Notes: generated from the sequence alone by a model not told the origin. Shown: positions 12,400 to 25,933, counted from the stretch's first letter. The stretch: DNA of 64,000 bases from Nissolia schottii (GCA_003254905.1 QANU01047353.1:681699-745698), one strand, 5' to 3'. Numbers and translations: made by a program.

Positions 12400-12655
12400 T
12401 AAAATTTAAGTAAACCATCAAACTTGTTCTCAATGTTGGCAATATCAATCAAGTTTGTCGTCAAAGTATGGAAATCATCAAATTAGTTCTTGAAGTTTTC
12501 AAAAGTTGGTTAAATTAGTCCCTATTGACGCTAAAGGACTGATTGCATTGACTTTTGGTAACTTTGGGGACGAATTTGATGACTTTCATACTTTGGGAAC
12601 AAACTTGATCATTGACACCAACAATGCGGACAATACTCCTTAAAATTTGGTTCAT
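12400..12655. repeat. Fold-back element with ~100-bp imperfect inverted arms
   Basis: The arm at about 12424-12525 (…CAAGTTTGTCGTCAAAGTATGG…) is the imperfect reverse complement of the arm at about 12535-12633, with a spacer of only a few bases. Both arms carry the same AAATTAGTCCCT-like core. The outer AAAATTTAAG sequences also match in inverted orientation. This is the structure of a fold-back or MULE-type MITE. No target duplication was identified. Confidence 0.7.
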
Positions 12656-13729
12656 TAGAAGTCCTGTGGTATGCTACATTTTATGTAACACCAATAATGT
12701 TCAGCATTGTGTAACACAAGTAGCTATGCTGCAATCTATTGTATGCCATGACTCAGATTGTGGTACTTCAGCACAGATACTTCATTTTAATGTTTTTATT
12801 ATAATTAGAATCGGTATGTAGTTCAACATATTAGAAGGTAATGAATGGTAAACATTCGTGTCCAACTTGTGGGATTTGTTTTTCTTTTTTTGTTTCATGC
12901 ACGTTTTAAACTATGTAACTAACGTCAAATTCCTCAGAAAAAATAAATATTTAAGGTTAAATGTGTCTTTTTTTTGTTCGTGAGTATTTGTTATTGTGAT
13001 ATTTTTTACTACCAATTTGATGATAATCTCGTGTATTTTCTAATTATGTTTTTTGCGTGATAATTTTTTGGGAACACAATAATAGTGTTATCTTTTTTAT
13101 TTTTTCGAATATATTAAAATTTGCTTTACGCAGAAGGCGAAGTCGACCAAAAAGTTAATTAAATAATAAAGTATGTTCATTCCTATATTTTATTGAGAAA
13201 TATCTAGGTTTTCAATTTAATAAATGTTTTTGTAACATGCGATAATATATTGAATAGTTAAAGTTTTTTTTTTTACGTGGAATAGTTAAAGTTATATACA
13301 TGAAAATTAATCTTATTATCAAAAATAGTTTTACGACAAATAAATAAATAATTTTAGAACAAGTTAAAAACTTAATGGTTGTGAAATCAAAATTTTTAAA
13401 AATTAATAATGATTTGTTTCTAATTTTTAATGATCAATCATTGTTAATTTTTATTAAGTTGGAGAAAAAAAACTTGATAAAATATTTAGTCCAACACGTT
13501 AACTTAAATAATAACATACTAATAGTATAAAATAATCATAATTTCAGGAAGAAAAAAGTTACTTCTTAGTCAATTATAAAATTAAGACGTATTTTAAAAA
13601 AATATTTTTTTATAAAAACATATCAGAAAACGCAATATTATTTTTCTTAACAATAGGCCCAAATTCAGCGCTTAATATGATATCCAAAATCCGACCCAGT
13701 TTATAACACTTTGATCCTATTCCACATTT
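12656..13729. other. AT-rich intergenic sequence, nothing recognised
   Basis: Long homopolymer A and T stretches and no supported coding frame; it ends in the promoter of the TPR gene. Confidence 0.5.
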
Positions 13730-13754
13730 CCTAACGGCTATATTTTAACGGCTA
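13730..13754 (+). promoter_or_regulatory. Two MSA (mitosis-specific activator) elements upstream of the TPR gene
   Basis: CCTAACGGCTA at 13730-13740 matches the MSA consensus YCYAACGGYYA at every position. A second copy, TTTAACGGCTA at 13744-13754, differs at one consensus base. MSA sites are bound by three-repeat MYB (MYB3R) factors and drive G2/M expression. They lie about 240 bp upstream of the start codon, just before a CT-rich 5' UTR-like tract (13800-13880). Confidence 0.75.
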
Positions 13755-13991
13755 CTAATTTCTTCAGAAATTTAAAAACCTGAACCCTTCATCTTTCTAA
13801 ACCACACACTCTCTTCTCCTCTCTTCTCTTCTCTTCTTCTCTCTCTGCTTCTGAATCATCACTCTTCTTCTGCTTCTCTCAAACCCTGTACATTCTTTTT
13901 GTTCTCTTCCATTAGAGAAAACAAAAGGGGTCACTACCACTGAAAAAAGTTTTGATTTTTTATTTTAATTTTTTTCAATATTTGAAGAACA

Positions 13992-16023
13992 ATGTTGCAA
14001 GATATGTGGAATGCTCCCCCAGGTTTCAGACCCTCCAAGTCCGCACCTTCTTCTCCGGCGAAGCCGCTTGGCGTTCAGAGAACGCGCTCGGAGTCCTTCC
14101 ACGTGGCACACAAGGTTCCCGTCGGCGACTCGCCCTATGTCCGAGCCAAAAACGTTCAGGTAAGTACCTTGCTGCTGCTTCTTCTTTACTCTTTTTTTTT
14201 TTTTTTTTAGTTTCTCATTTAAATTTATATCAATGTTTCAAATTTCAACTAATGGGCACGTTTTGTTATGTTTCTTCTCTTGATTCCTTTTTTTCTTAAT
14301 TTTTATTTCTTTTCATTGTTTGTATCATGTTTTCAAATTTGAACTAATCGGGCATGTTATTTTTCTTTGTTCAGTTGGTGGATAAGGACCCTGAGAGAGC
14401 GATTCCACTGTTTTGGGCGGCCATTAACGCGGGAGATAGAGTGGACAGTGCCTTGAAAGACATGGCTATTGTGATGAAGCAGCAGAACCGCGCCGAAGAA
14501 GCCATCGAAGCCATCAAATCGCTTCGCAGCAGATGCTCGGATCAGGCTCAAGAATCCCTTGATAACATCCTCTTGGATCTTTACAAGGTAACAGAATTTT
14601 CAGCCGAAAAAATTATCATTTGTTTCATTCTAAACTAGTCCCCATCATCATTTTGTGTCATTATAGCAATGCCGACAAATTCTGTGTTTGATTCTTGTTT
14701 TCGTTTTATGGCAGAGGTGTGGTAGGCTTGATGATCAAATCGGTCTATTGAAGCGCAAGCTGTTCCTGATTCAACAAGGGTTGGCGTTCAACGGGAAGCG
14801 TACGAAGACGGCGAGATCTCAAGGGAAGAAGTTTCAAGTCTCTGTGGAGCAAGAAGCCACAAGATTATTGGTAAGAAAAAAAAAAGCACATATTGCACAC
14901 TCTTAAGTCTAGATTCTCACTTTTAATAAAAAAAAATGTAGCTTCTGAAATGAAGTTCAAATGTGTTATTCTAGTATTTTTGCTTTTGCTTAAGAGAATT
15001 TATCCAAAACTTATTGAAAAGTATTTTCTTATCAAATTTGTGCAACTGACTTAATTTGCCGTTATACTTTGCTGTGAATTGTAGGGAAATTTGGGATGGG
15101 CATTGATGCAGCAGAGCAACTATGTCGAAGCAGAAGAGGCATACCGGCGAGCGCTCTCGATAGCGCCAGACAACAACAAGATGTGCAATCTAGGCATCTG
15201 CCTGATGAAGCAAGGGAGGATTGGCGAGGCAAAAGAGACGCTCTTCCGGGTGAAGCCGGCGGTCCCGGACGGCCCAAGAGGCTCAGATTCCCATCTGAAG
15301 GCCTATGAAAGGGCTCAGCAGATGCTCAAAGACCTCGAGTCCGAGATGATGACTAAGGGAGGTGGGGATCGGATCGAACAGAAGAGGCTCTTCGAAGCCT
15401 TCCTCGGTTCCTCATCGATCTGGCAGCCTCAGCCTTGTAAGGATCACCATATAAGCATGCCTCCGGCGGCCGCGGCAAACAATTCGGTTAAGCATCAAGA
15501 TGAATTCGCAGATGAGAACATCAATTCCAACGTAATGATACCTAATCACACTGCACCAGCACAGCATAAAGGTGTCAGCAAACAGGCTGCAATTTTGGGG
15601 AACTCGCTCAATGTTGCGGCCCTGCCGTTCTATGTATCGAAGCCTATGTTAAGAGAACAACCAATTGAGAATCAGTTCTCAGAGACACTCAAGAGAACAA
15701 GGTCTGGTAACGCTGCTGGATCGATGAGGGTGAACAATGATGCAGGGGAATTCAACAAGTTGCACGCTGAATTCAGTAGCGTGCCAGAGAACAACAACAA
15801 CAACAAAACAAGGAGGCTCTCATCGGAGAACGCCGAGAAGAACAAGTTGACTGACCTGTTGCCGGACAACAAGGACTTCGAAGATGCCATTCTCGCTGCG
15901 GTTCTGGGGCCTGAAAATCACACAGGCATTAACACAAACACCTCTGGGGCATTACAGAGGAAAGTTGACAAGAGGCTCAAGGTTTTTCAAGATATTACAT
16001 TATCTTTGAGTCCTAGGGCCTGA
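13992..16023 (+). CDS. TPR protein of the POLLENLESS3 / TDM1 family (POLLENLESS 3-LIKE 2 type)
   Basis: Four exons, 13992-14159, 14375-14587, 14715-14870 and 15085-16023, give 491 residues. The N-terminus is MLQDMWNAPPGFRPSKSAPS, followed by TRSESFH and VPVGDSPYVRAKNVQ, a signature of this plant family. TPR helices follow: DPERAIPLFWAAINAGDRVD, then NRAEEAIEAIKSLRSRC, then GNLGWALMQQSNYVEAEEAY with RRALSIAPDNNKMCNLGICL, ending near residue 265. The C-terminal half is low-complexity and polar (poly-Asn at 15790-15805), ending FQDITLSLSPRA. Family member TDM1/MS5 controls exit from meiosis II in Arabidopsis through the anaphase-promoting complex; POLLENLESS3-LIKE proteins are less studied. The MSA promoter motifs suggest G2/M expression, which would suit such a role (inference). 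Confidence 0.9.
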
Positions 16024-16799
16024 AAAACTCAGATTTAAAAGTTAGTTGTTACCTCAAATAACATAGTTTATTATTTAGGGGTTGGAGATGAACTTGGTCT
16101 CCACTTGTTTCAACTTCATTGCGCTACATTATAGCGGTTCTAAGGATAGTGTAGCTGTTGCATTTCTCAATTGTCTTATTACTTATTTGTTATGCCTTGT
16201 ACACACTAGGCACACATCAATGACTTCAAAATAAAGTTGATTTTTTTGAAATCAAATTAATACCATGATGGTGCCCTTTATTTTCATTTTGTAGTATTTC
16301 AAATTAATACTTGATTGTTGTTAACAGAAATTACCGAATATTATGGTTTTTTGACTCTGATGAGAAGTAGTGACAGCAAAAACACGCCCTAAAGGTGCAA
16401 CCAAAAACGGTTATTAAAATTAGACAAGTGGCATGGTTAGGAGGGCATCCTTTTTGTCAGTTTCTAACTAAACATTTGCCTAAATGCTGAAATGAGGCAC
16501 GTCTCTGAATCATGTGGAGGATAATTTTATTAGTGCTTCTAAATTTGCCTAGAAGCAAAAGCAATCCCTTTCCCATTTTCCATCAACACACAACCAGGGC
16601 CAACACTAGAAGCACCAAAACAAACAACGCCACTAGCAGGAAGGCCAGCTTTGGAAACTCCGCTCACATGCATAGCATCGTTCCACTAAAACTTAACATG
16701 CTTTTGTGTTAACTTTGTAAGAGGTGCTGCAATTTTAGATCCCCAAGAAAGTCACATTATCCAACCAAAACACATTTAGAGAAATTAGCATATATAGTT
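16024..16799. other. 3' flank of the TPR gene; no gene seen
   Basis: AT-rich 3' UTR-like sequence, with a possible polyadenylation signal (AATAAA) near 16231. No coding sequence on either strand could be supported. Confidence 0.45.
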
Positions 16800-17400
16800 T
16801 GTGAGCGCTCTCTCAGCGTTTGCAAAACCAACCTCAAGTGATGCTCAAGCTACTCCTTGCTATTGGAATACACTAAGATGTCGCCATCAATGAAAACTAT
16901 CACCAAGTGATCCAATCAAAGTCCATAAAAGTGGTAGGGGCATTTGTAAGCCCGAAAGACATAACCAAAAACTCATAATAATGCCCATAACAAATGCAGG
17001 AAGTCGTCTTAAGAATGTCTTCACCCACCCCTAATCTTCAATTGGTGGTATCCTAACCGCAATCGATCTTTGAGAAACATTGAGATCCTTGACGCTAATC
17101 AAACATGTCATCAATATGAGGTAGATGATACTTATACACAAACGGAACAAACCATCCTTCTTTTTAACAAATAACACTAGTGCACCCCAAGGAAAGGAAA
17201 ACAACTAGGGCGAATGAAACCCTTGTCAAGAAGATCCTTCAACTCCTTCAGCTGGAGCCATTGGTTGGGTATTTGGAAGGAAGCAAATTTATACAAAACT
17301 CTATTTCTCTGTCTGGTGGTAATCCTGGAAGCTCCTTTACCATAGCTAGATACCCATGACAACCTTGTCATAATTTTTTACTTGTCTACCTGGGGACCAA
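16800..17400 (-). pseudogene. Relic of a Ty3/gypsy retrotransposon reverse transcriptase
   Basis: Read on the minus strand, the sequence passes in order through ELKDLLDKGFIRPS (start of the RT domain), a degenerate region resembling the KKDG…YHLPHIDD segment, GHY…[31 protein letters not shown] (the catalytic FIDDILVYS with an extra Gly codon), and EHHLRLVLQTLRERS. This is the block order of gypsy RT. Stops and frameshifts break every section. No LTRs, protease, RNase H or integrase were recognised. Confidence 0.8.
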
Positions 17401-18798
17401 TCTTAATCACCCTGAAACGTGAAAGTAATTCCCGTGACATTAAGAACTTTACCACTTTAATGTGACCATCTAAGGTAGCACGACAAGAAGCCAATCAATC
17501 CAAGCCTTGTATCACATCAAAATCTACCATATTGAGGACTATCAAATATATATTTGAGAGTTTGTCTCTAACTAACTAGGACCTCACATGACCTCAACGG
17601 CAGAGTCAGATATCAATTGACCATTGAATTGTGTGGGAATAATAAAAAAAATAGGGCAAACCACTGCATTGTGTGGGAATGATTTATGGGGTGTACTAAT
17701 TCTTGATCAAAGTGCTACCATAGACAAGGTCAACAGTAGACATGATACTGTCCTAATAATGCCCTTATCAAGGGACAAAGAAACAGGAAATGAAACGAGT
17801 TCTCTAACGAAAGAGATCACCATCTACTAATTGATTTCAATCTATCCAGTAAGGAGGATGAACTTTTCAGATTTTGGAGGAAGACCACCAAGGCAGGTAC
17901 CTGTCATGGCCGCCGTAGATATCAGCAAGCAGGTAGATCTACGCAACACCAACACGCACTTTGGCCGGGGTTTCGCTTTATTTTGTTGCTAGTTTTGTGA
18001 ACAAATAATTGTTAGGAGATGGCTGCAATGAGACACGTAAATATTTAGATGAAAAATATTATTTTAGCCATATACAAATTACTTCTCCAACAATTTCACG
18101 CCTTGCCTACATTTGCACTAAAATAGTATTAATTTACTTAAGAGAAGAGGCAAGGATAGATTGAATCGATTGTTTTTTTATTTTTTCTTAGAAAAGGTTG
18201 AATCAGTTAATCTATGACAACACGGAAATGATCATAAAAATACATGAATCTTATAATGGTCACAAACACTAAGCCAAGTTGAATCTCTTACGACATTCTT
18301 CCTGGCTTCCTCTAACTCAAACAAATTGTGTGCATTGTTCTTGTTCTTTAAATTACTATTGCAGATAATAAACATTTAGCTGAAACCACTATTAAGTACG
18401 AAATTAATCAAATCCTGCTAGTTCATGGCAAATGCCCTATTCTATACGTCTTTATACGTATCTAGTCATTGAGTATATTTTTGTCTATTGAACCATGATA
18501 TTAAAATACTATTAATTAACTAACAGTTGATATTTACAATGGCGCATGCTCATTCAGCACTTGTTTTCCAAACCCATCATTCCAATTCCATTAAGGGAAT
18601 TAGAGAACTAATTCCCATTGACTTGTAATAAAGCATACATCAGACAAGCTCCTCATCAAAAGACACTCCCTATATGCATTCCTTTAGCTTCAATCAACAA
18701 TTGAGAAAAGAAAGGTAGAGAAATGTCTAATGGATTATATATGCTTCAAAAGGTGGTCTGCGAACTGAGCAACTTCATATATTACATGTTGTGCATGC
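17401..18798. other. Intergenic DNA between the gypsy relic and RAD17
   Basis: 17400-17960 is moderately GC-balanced and may be further decayed retroelement sequence, but nothing specific could be read. 17960-18798 is AT-rich and holds the 3' flank of RAD17. Confidence 0.4.
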
Positions 18799-21700
18799 CT
18801 ACCAATCTTCTATGTCGTCATCAGAAGCCCCACTTTCATGGGAATCTAGACTCATTTGGTCAAAACCATCAACTTCCATATCCAAGTTCTGCACCGATTT
18901 CTGATGTAGCCTGTTTCCAAGCAATTTGAACATAGGCATGTATTCTGTCGCCATAATTGACATGTGATAAGAACTCAACAATTTACAAGCAGGGACTTTC
19001 TGCCTAAACATCTCATCCTGCAGTGGAAGATCATGAACAGAAGACAAATTTAAAGAGTGATGAAAAACATTAAGCAACTTGTGAGGTATAGTTGTTAATC
19101 ATGAAATCAGTTAACAATTTGTACCAAAATCTTTCAATAAATAATCAAGGTCAAGCTAGAAGATGAAATATTTGCATCATCTAATGAGAAAGCAACCTCA
19201 GTAAGTAATTTAGACACAAATAAACATAAGAGTTTTTGATCACGAAAATCTATTACTACTATATTCCATTGGTGCTCTCTAGACTCCTTTTTCTATCTCC
19301 CAAGTTAAACTAAAGTGTAGCACATTTCAAATTAGCTACTTGAAACAGAAAACTGGAGCATTGCAGAATAATAGAATATAACAAAAAAAGGATCCATAAT
19401 CAAACACCTTGTTTTGAAACGATGCTTTCTCAACCTGCCATTGCTTTGGCCTACGAATTGCATGCCACCTGCAAAACCAAACAACATTAAATATAACAGA
19501 AACATAAAGTTGTGCTCACACAGAAGACTGCACGCATACAAGTGATAACCTGGAGGGTACTGGATGAGAATTTCCAAAAAGAACCCCACGCACAGCAATC
19601 GATGCAGAAGCTAACTGCAGAATGCTCTCTGCCTCATCATAGCTAGATAGCGTTCCCCAAAGTTTAGCAAGAAGAATGTCGGCATCACCTAGATATGAAG
19701 ACAAAGTGCATGCATCATCTATTGCCTCGTCATCCAAAAAATCCAGAACTGCGTGAAATTAGAAAGTGAGACCAAGAAAACTAATGTATTTCTTTTCTGA
19801 AAAAAAAAATAATGGAACAAAACTTCATCAAAATTTAGTTTTCAGAGAGAATGTAGAAAGTATATACCATTTTCATGCAGAAAATCAGCAACTGGACCTG
19901 GTTGCACATGGGCTTGACAAAGAATCTTCTCTGGGACATCCATTTTTAATGGTAATCTTAAAAATCTTTCTTGTATAAGAAAGCCTTGTTGGTCTATCCA
20001 AATTAGAAAATGAACTGAAGTTACTAAACTGCAAAGCAAAGATATCTTAAGATTCAACTTAATCTATTTCTGTTGCCATTTCCCAAGGTAGAAAGAAAGA
20101 ATATATATGACAATCAAATTTAATTAAATTATTGTACCATATTCTATCACAGCGCCAGCCTCCCTTTTATTATGCAAAAATTTCCCCAAGGCATGAAATA
20201 AATTAAGTGCCCCATCTCTGCCAAAGTGCAAGGAATATCCAACATCTAATCTTTCGGATTTATTACTTTCATTTGATGCACCGAGAGGAGTGGATAGAGA
20301 AAAAGAATGGACTTGATCCGGTTTCAGACAGAAAAACTGTAATGAAGTAATTGCATGTCTGATGTCACCTCCACTTGCTTTTGCTATTAGATCAACATGT
20401 TCAGCAGTCACATCACACTGCTCCATTTGGCAAATTCTAAAGAGAATCTTCTTTATAGAATTAGTTGTTATTGGATTGAATGCAATCTGAAAGTTCCCCA
20501 AATTAAGTAGTTTGAGAATTTTATCATAACATGACAGGAAAAACCGCAAGAGAATCTTTCAAGGAAGTAACCTTACAAGCCCCAGAACTCTCTAGCGATA
20601 GCTGAAGTTCTTGCAGGCACCGCGCATTTTTATCTGCTGAATCAGTATTGCCATAGTCAGTGCACAATATTGCTGTGGGTATCTGAGTTGAGTTCACCAA
20701 AAGGTGCAAGCAATCTTTAAGTCTTCCAGAAGCAACTTTTCCATTTGTCAAGGGAAGGTCATCTATCAAAAGTATGACAGCTGGCTTTGGATCCTCAGTA
20801 AAGGATGCTGGCATTAATCCATATTTCCGTGTTCTCTCGACAAAATTTTCGAATTCATCCAACTTGGATGTGTATTGTGCCCCTGACAATTAATCAGAAA
20901 ATATTAAAATAAATTGTCTCTGTCAAGAATTACGAAGTATCATTTGGAATATTGTTTTCTTCCCCAAAAATGCAATGCATGTTTTTCCAATTTGGACGGT
21001 AAGCTCAATGCACATTATCATATTCACAATACATCCTCAAGGATCCTCTTAATTTAGCAGTAAAAACAGACGAGTCAACAAGAGAGGCTAAAGGGGATAA
21101 GAGTTAAGTTTATCTCATACTAGTAGCTTATCAAAGAATAGACTAGCTTGACCAACCTTTGCCTGAGTTATAAATATGTTCTTGCCAAATTACAGGTGTC
21201 GGTGTGTCCCATCCACACACTATCGCTCCCAGGTGAGATGCAATTGCATGAATAGTAGCCTACATAATGAAAAGAATAAATTATTCAATGTCAATGAAGC
21301 ATTCATAACAAAGTACATTGAGAAGTGGTTATTCACAGCAATCTTCTAAGTAAAAGTCTACACATTTATTAGATATAATGGAGCTTATAAAAGTGAAGTG
21401 CAGACATTCAGTAACAATTAATGTGCATAAATAAGAAAGTAAAAATAAAGAAGCAAATCAAAAAGCAGATAAAAGAAGGTAGTTTTGACACCAGAGTCAC
21501 ATTTGCCTGAACCAAATTTTAACATTTCTAAATTGTCCAGATTGGGGTTCTAATATAATAGAAAGAGGCCAAAGGTGTTCACAAGAAAATGGAAGAGTAA
21601 GTACAGATTTTCCAACTCCAGCCTGTCCAGTGATGACAAGAACGTTACTTCTGAAGGCACCCTGTGAATTTCACAAAAAGAAAGGAGAAGAAAAAAGAAC

Positions 21701-23664
21701 TCAGAATATGAATAGAAGACAAGCAACACAACACATATATGAGGATCAGAGCAAGTTATAGTCACTCGTATGAATACAAGCAAACAATTCAGTTGGACAA
21801 GGTTGACGAAATTACTCCAAATAACCAAAAACCAATAAATGATGCTGATCTCTTTTCCTGCTAAGGCAAAACTCTCCCTTTTACGCCCCAAATTTTTTTT
21901 TTTGGCTATAGAACGGTAATACTATTGTTTACAAAATGATAGCACTGGCATATCATGCAAACAAAGGGGTTGGGGATAGCTAATAGCAAATAAATATACA
22001 GCACCAAACATTCCATACCATTAACGATAGTGTACAAGTACAACACTACAGATAGGATTGATAAAATCTTCCATAACAATCCCATCTGAAAAAAGAGCTA
22101 AAGAAACCAAACATTTTAAAACATTGACAATTCAATATGTGATTCACCTATCCTTAATACCTCATCTCTGCCTATATATTGTTTTGCAAGTTCACAGGAA
22201 TAACAATCTCTACAACAAGGCTATCAATCCTATAATGGGTAAACAAGAAGACAACAATTACAAGACGCTAACATCGTTTATAATCCTAAAGCTCTTTTCC
22301 TGGATTTACCTCTGAAGGTTTCAACCTTTCCTCAAACCACGCCTTAACTTCATCAACCTGCAAAAACACAACAAAAAGGGAGAATTGATATGGCATTCAC
22401 ATTACCAAAATCAAGAACTTAAGGATCAGCAGCTCAACCTTCTTCTTGTGAACAGCAAGTTCTTCCACCGAACGGGGCTTATATTTATCGATCCAAAGCT
22501 CCTCTGCACAGCTCCTTCGATCCACAGCTATTTATCACAACAAATCCATTTAGCACTTATGACATGGGAGAAAAGGGGAAAAAAAGACACAGATTCTTTA
22601 GACACTAGTTGTGGGAGTGGAAAGGACTGCAAATTAAAGACTTCTAAGTTCATTTGCTTGAAGTCAATGCAGAGGCCTCTTTAAACAGTAAAAAATCTAG
22701 CATTCTAAATGTCCAACATAGGCCACACATTAGTAAATAGTAACAAAACTGAAAAGGCACCACTGTGATATATTGCAGAAGGAAGTTCTCAGCTACATCA
22801 TAAAAGCGACCAAAGATACAAAACTACAAATTTCCATTCAACATCAATTTTCATCCCTTTTTCTGTAAAGAAAAAGCTACAATGTTAAACAAAACACAGA
22901 GAAAGCATACCAGCGGATACCTTTGACCCAGTAAACACTTCATTGAAGTCATCTTCGAATAAGTTGATCTGCAACAAATTGAATTCACCGCTTGATCAAA
23001 TACACACAAACAAAGAAAGAAAAAATAAAAGGAAAAAAAACTGCAATTTTGCAAGTGTACTAACCTAAACAGTGAGTCTAACTCTCTTACCATCATCACT
23101 TTATCATAAGTCACACATTTTTACCACATCATCAGATGACAGTGTACTAAACCCTAAACACTGTAAAACTTACTTTCAATAATGAAGGTCTATTAAAATT
23201 AAAAATAATCTCCAAAAAAGACTGCAATTAAAATTCAATCCCAAGCAAGTACCACAGAGAAATGTACGTGTAACACAAACGATGGAAGCGACATACTGCC
23301 TCCAATCAGTAACTTCACAAAAAAATATCACTACAATCACATAAACCAACATTTTTTATATACAAAAAAAATTTAAATAAATTTAATTAAGATTTTAACT
23401 TGAAATCCAAAAACTTAGCATGTCGATTTTCGTTAAATAGCTGAACTACCAGCGACAAAAGATGAAAAAAAAAATCGATACCTCATTCAGCTTAGAGAGG
23501 TGAGAAACTCGTGCCCTCTTCTTTCCGCGAGAGCTCGTTGAGCTCGATCTCGACTTGGGCCTCTTATGGCTGCTACTCCTGCTGCTGCTCCAACTCGACG
23601 AACGATTTCCATAACCGTCTTCTTCGTCCGACGAGAGAAAAACTACGCCGTTTCGCTTCGCCAT
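18799..23664 (-). CDS. RAD17: RAD17 DNA-damage checkpoint clamp loader
   Basis: RAD17 replaces RFC1 in a clamp loader that places the 9-1-1 clamp on damaged DNA in the nucleus. Twelve exons from high to low coordinate: 23482-23664, 22911-22968, 22439-22527, 22310-22357, 21605-21661, 21157-21259, 20572-20882, 20138-20486, 19868-19993, 19550-19748, 19408-19468 and 18799-19017. All phases agree and the product is 600 residues, essentially the Arabidopsis length. The N-terminus is Ser/Arg/Lys-rich (possible nuclear localisation: [18 protein letters not shown]). Then [20 protein letters not shown], Walker A GQAGVGKS (its last codon ends exon 5), [13 protein letters not shown], and Walker [10 protein letters not shown]. 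The lid/helical domain follows ([17 protein letters not shown]). The tail is acidic and ends DDDIEDW, as in RAD17 proteins. Site II-like motifs lie upstream. Confidence 0.95.
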
Positions 23665-24014
23665 GAAGCGTAACTAAATAACTAATTCAGTGAAGATTGA
23701 TTCTGTTGCGAGATTGAAAAAAAGAATAAAAAAAAACATATATAGCTATGGATTGCTCAGAAACGAAATCGAGAATGCGTTTGAGGTTTTCAATAGGAAT
23801 AAAAAAAAAACTACACCACTCATGATAGATAGTGAGGCATAAACACAAACACATGGAATGCAAAAATGGGGGAATAATTTGGTTGAAGAGCATTAGAGTG
23901 AAGAAGAAGAAGAAGAATTTGGGGGGTTTCGAAGAAGTACGCGGGTTTTAAAATAAATTTATTTGTTGTGTGTGTATTTTGATTATGGAGATGATGGCTT
24001 AGGGAAGAAGCCTT

Positions 24015-24085
24015 ACGGCGTTGGCGGGGGCGGGGTACCTTTCTGGGCCTTCTGGTTGTTGCTCGGCCCATCGGATTAGGCCCAG
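24015..24085 (-). promoter_or_regulatory. RAD17 upstream GC-rich cluster: near-E2F motif and site II-like GGGCC motifs
   Basis: About 350-420 bp before the RAD17 start codon, an otherwise AT-rich region has TTGGCGGGGGCGGGG, close to but not exact for the plant E2F site, then GGGCCTTC, CGGCCCAT and AGGCCCAG. The cluster fits a gene expressed in dividing cells. Assignment to RAD17 rests on its position upstream of that gene. Confidence 0.45.
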
Positions 24086-25933
24086 TTCAAGCAACGAGGT
24101 GGCCTTTCTTCCCATTGACAATTTTGTCATTTTATTTTGTTGTTGTAGACAAACTTATTTTGTTTGTCATTTTAGTATAGTATAATATGATTAATGAAGT
24201 GTTAATTATTTTTTAATTTTTTTAATAGCAAATTGATGGCGAGATAATAATAATATTATTATTATTATAACTATTTAAATAAATAATGATAGTGGACGTG
24301 TTCAGGACTTTTTTTAATGAGTTTATTTTCCTTACATGACAAAATAGAAGGACATAGGTTACAGAAATTGAACTTTACCAAAAATTAATTTAGATTAAAA
24401 ATCAAAGGTTATAAAAAAAATGTATATTAATGAAAAATTTTGTTTTTAATGAATAAGACAGGGCAATAACATATGAAAGATGATCATTAATCTATGAAGT
24501 CTTTTTTAATGAAAAAGAGATGGTCATAGGTTACAGAAATTACACTTTATTGAAGATCATTTTTGAGTGAAAATCAAAGGCTATGAAAAAAAATGGCTAT
24601 TTACGGTATAATTTGTTTTTAATGAAGAAAACGTAGTTATAGCCTATAAAAAATGATCATTAATTTAATAAGTCGTTTTTAGTTCAAAATAGAAGGTTAT
24701 AGGCTACAGAAATTGCACTTTATGAAAAATCAATTTGGAGTGAAAATCCAAGACTATAACCTATGAAAAATACATATTGTCGCATAAGTTTGTTTTCAAC
24801 AAATAATACAAGGCCAAAGCCAATGAACGTTGTTCATTGATTGAAAATGTCTGCTTTAATGAAAATAATAAGGTCATAGGCTACGAAAAATGCATTTTAC
24901 TAAAAATCATTTTTGAGTGAAAATCCAAAGCATACGACCTCTTTTATGTTAAAGTTATTTTTTAATGTAGAAAATGTGGCTACATCCTATGAAAGATGGT
25001 CATTAATATAGGAAGTTATTTTTAGTTAAAGATAGAAGGTCATAGGCTACAGAAATTGCATTATACCAAAAGTCAATTTTAAATGAAAATTCAAGGTCAT
25101 AGCCAACGAAAAATGCATATCAACGAAAAATCTTTTTTTAATGAATAAGACATTGCTATAGCCTATGAAAATTTGTGATTGATTGAAGAAGTGTGTTTTA
25201 ATGAAAAATATGAGATCATAGACTTCGGAAATTGCACTTTACTAAAAATCATTTTTGAGTGAAAATTGAAGGCTATATACCTTACAAAAAATGCCTCTGT
25301 AAGATAGTGTTATTTTTTAATGTAGAAAATATGGCTATAACCAATGAAAGACAGTCACTAATATAAGAAGTTATTTAGTTAAAAATTGAAAGTCATAGGC
25401 TAAAGAAATTGCACTTTATTGAAAGTCAATTTTAAACGAAAATTCAAGGCTATTGCCAACAAAAAATGCATTTTAACGAAAAGCCTTTTTTTTAACTAAT
25501 GCGATGTTGCTACAGCCTATGAAAGTTGGTCATCGATCCAATAAGTCTGTTTTAATGAAAAATAAGGTCATAGGCTTCGAAAATCGCAATTTATCAAAAA
25601 TTATTTTTGAGTGAAAATCCAAGGCTATAGCCTATGAAAAATGATTCTTTATGATAAAGTTATTTTTTTGACGCAGAAAACATGGAAATATCCTATGAAA
25701 GATGGTTATTAATCTAAGAAGTCAATTTTCAATAAAAAATAGAAGGTCATCGGCTACAGAAATTGCACTTTACCGAAAATCAATTTGGAGTGAAAATCCA
25801 AGGCTAGCCTATGAAAATTGCATATTAACGAAAAAGTTTGTTTCAACAAACAATACAAGGCCAGAGCCTATGAAAGTTGGTCATTGATCCAAGAAGTCTG
25901 TTTTAATATAAAATAGAAGGTCAATGGTTATAG

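Noticed and set aside
14357..14551. Minus-strand frame opposite TPR exon 2
   Set aside because: It is a shadow of a well-supported exon with clear TPR sequence on the plus strand.
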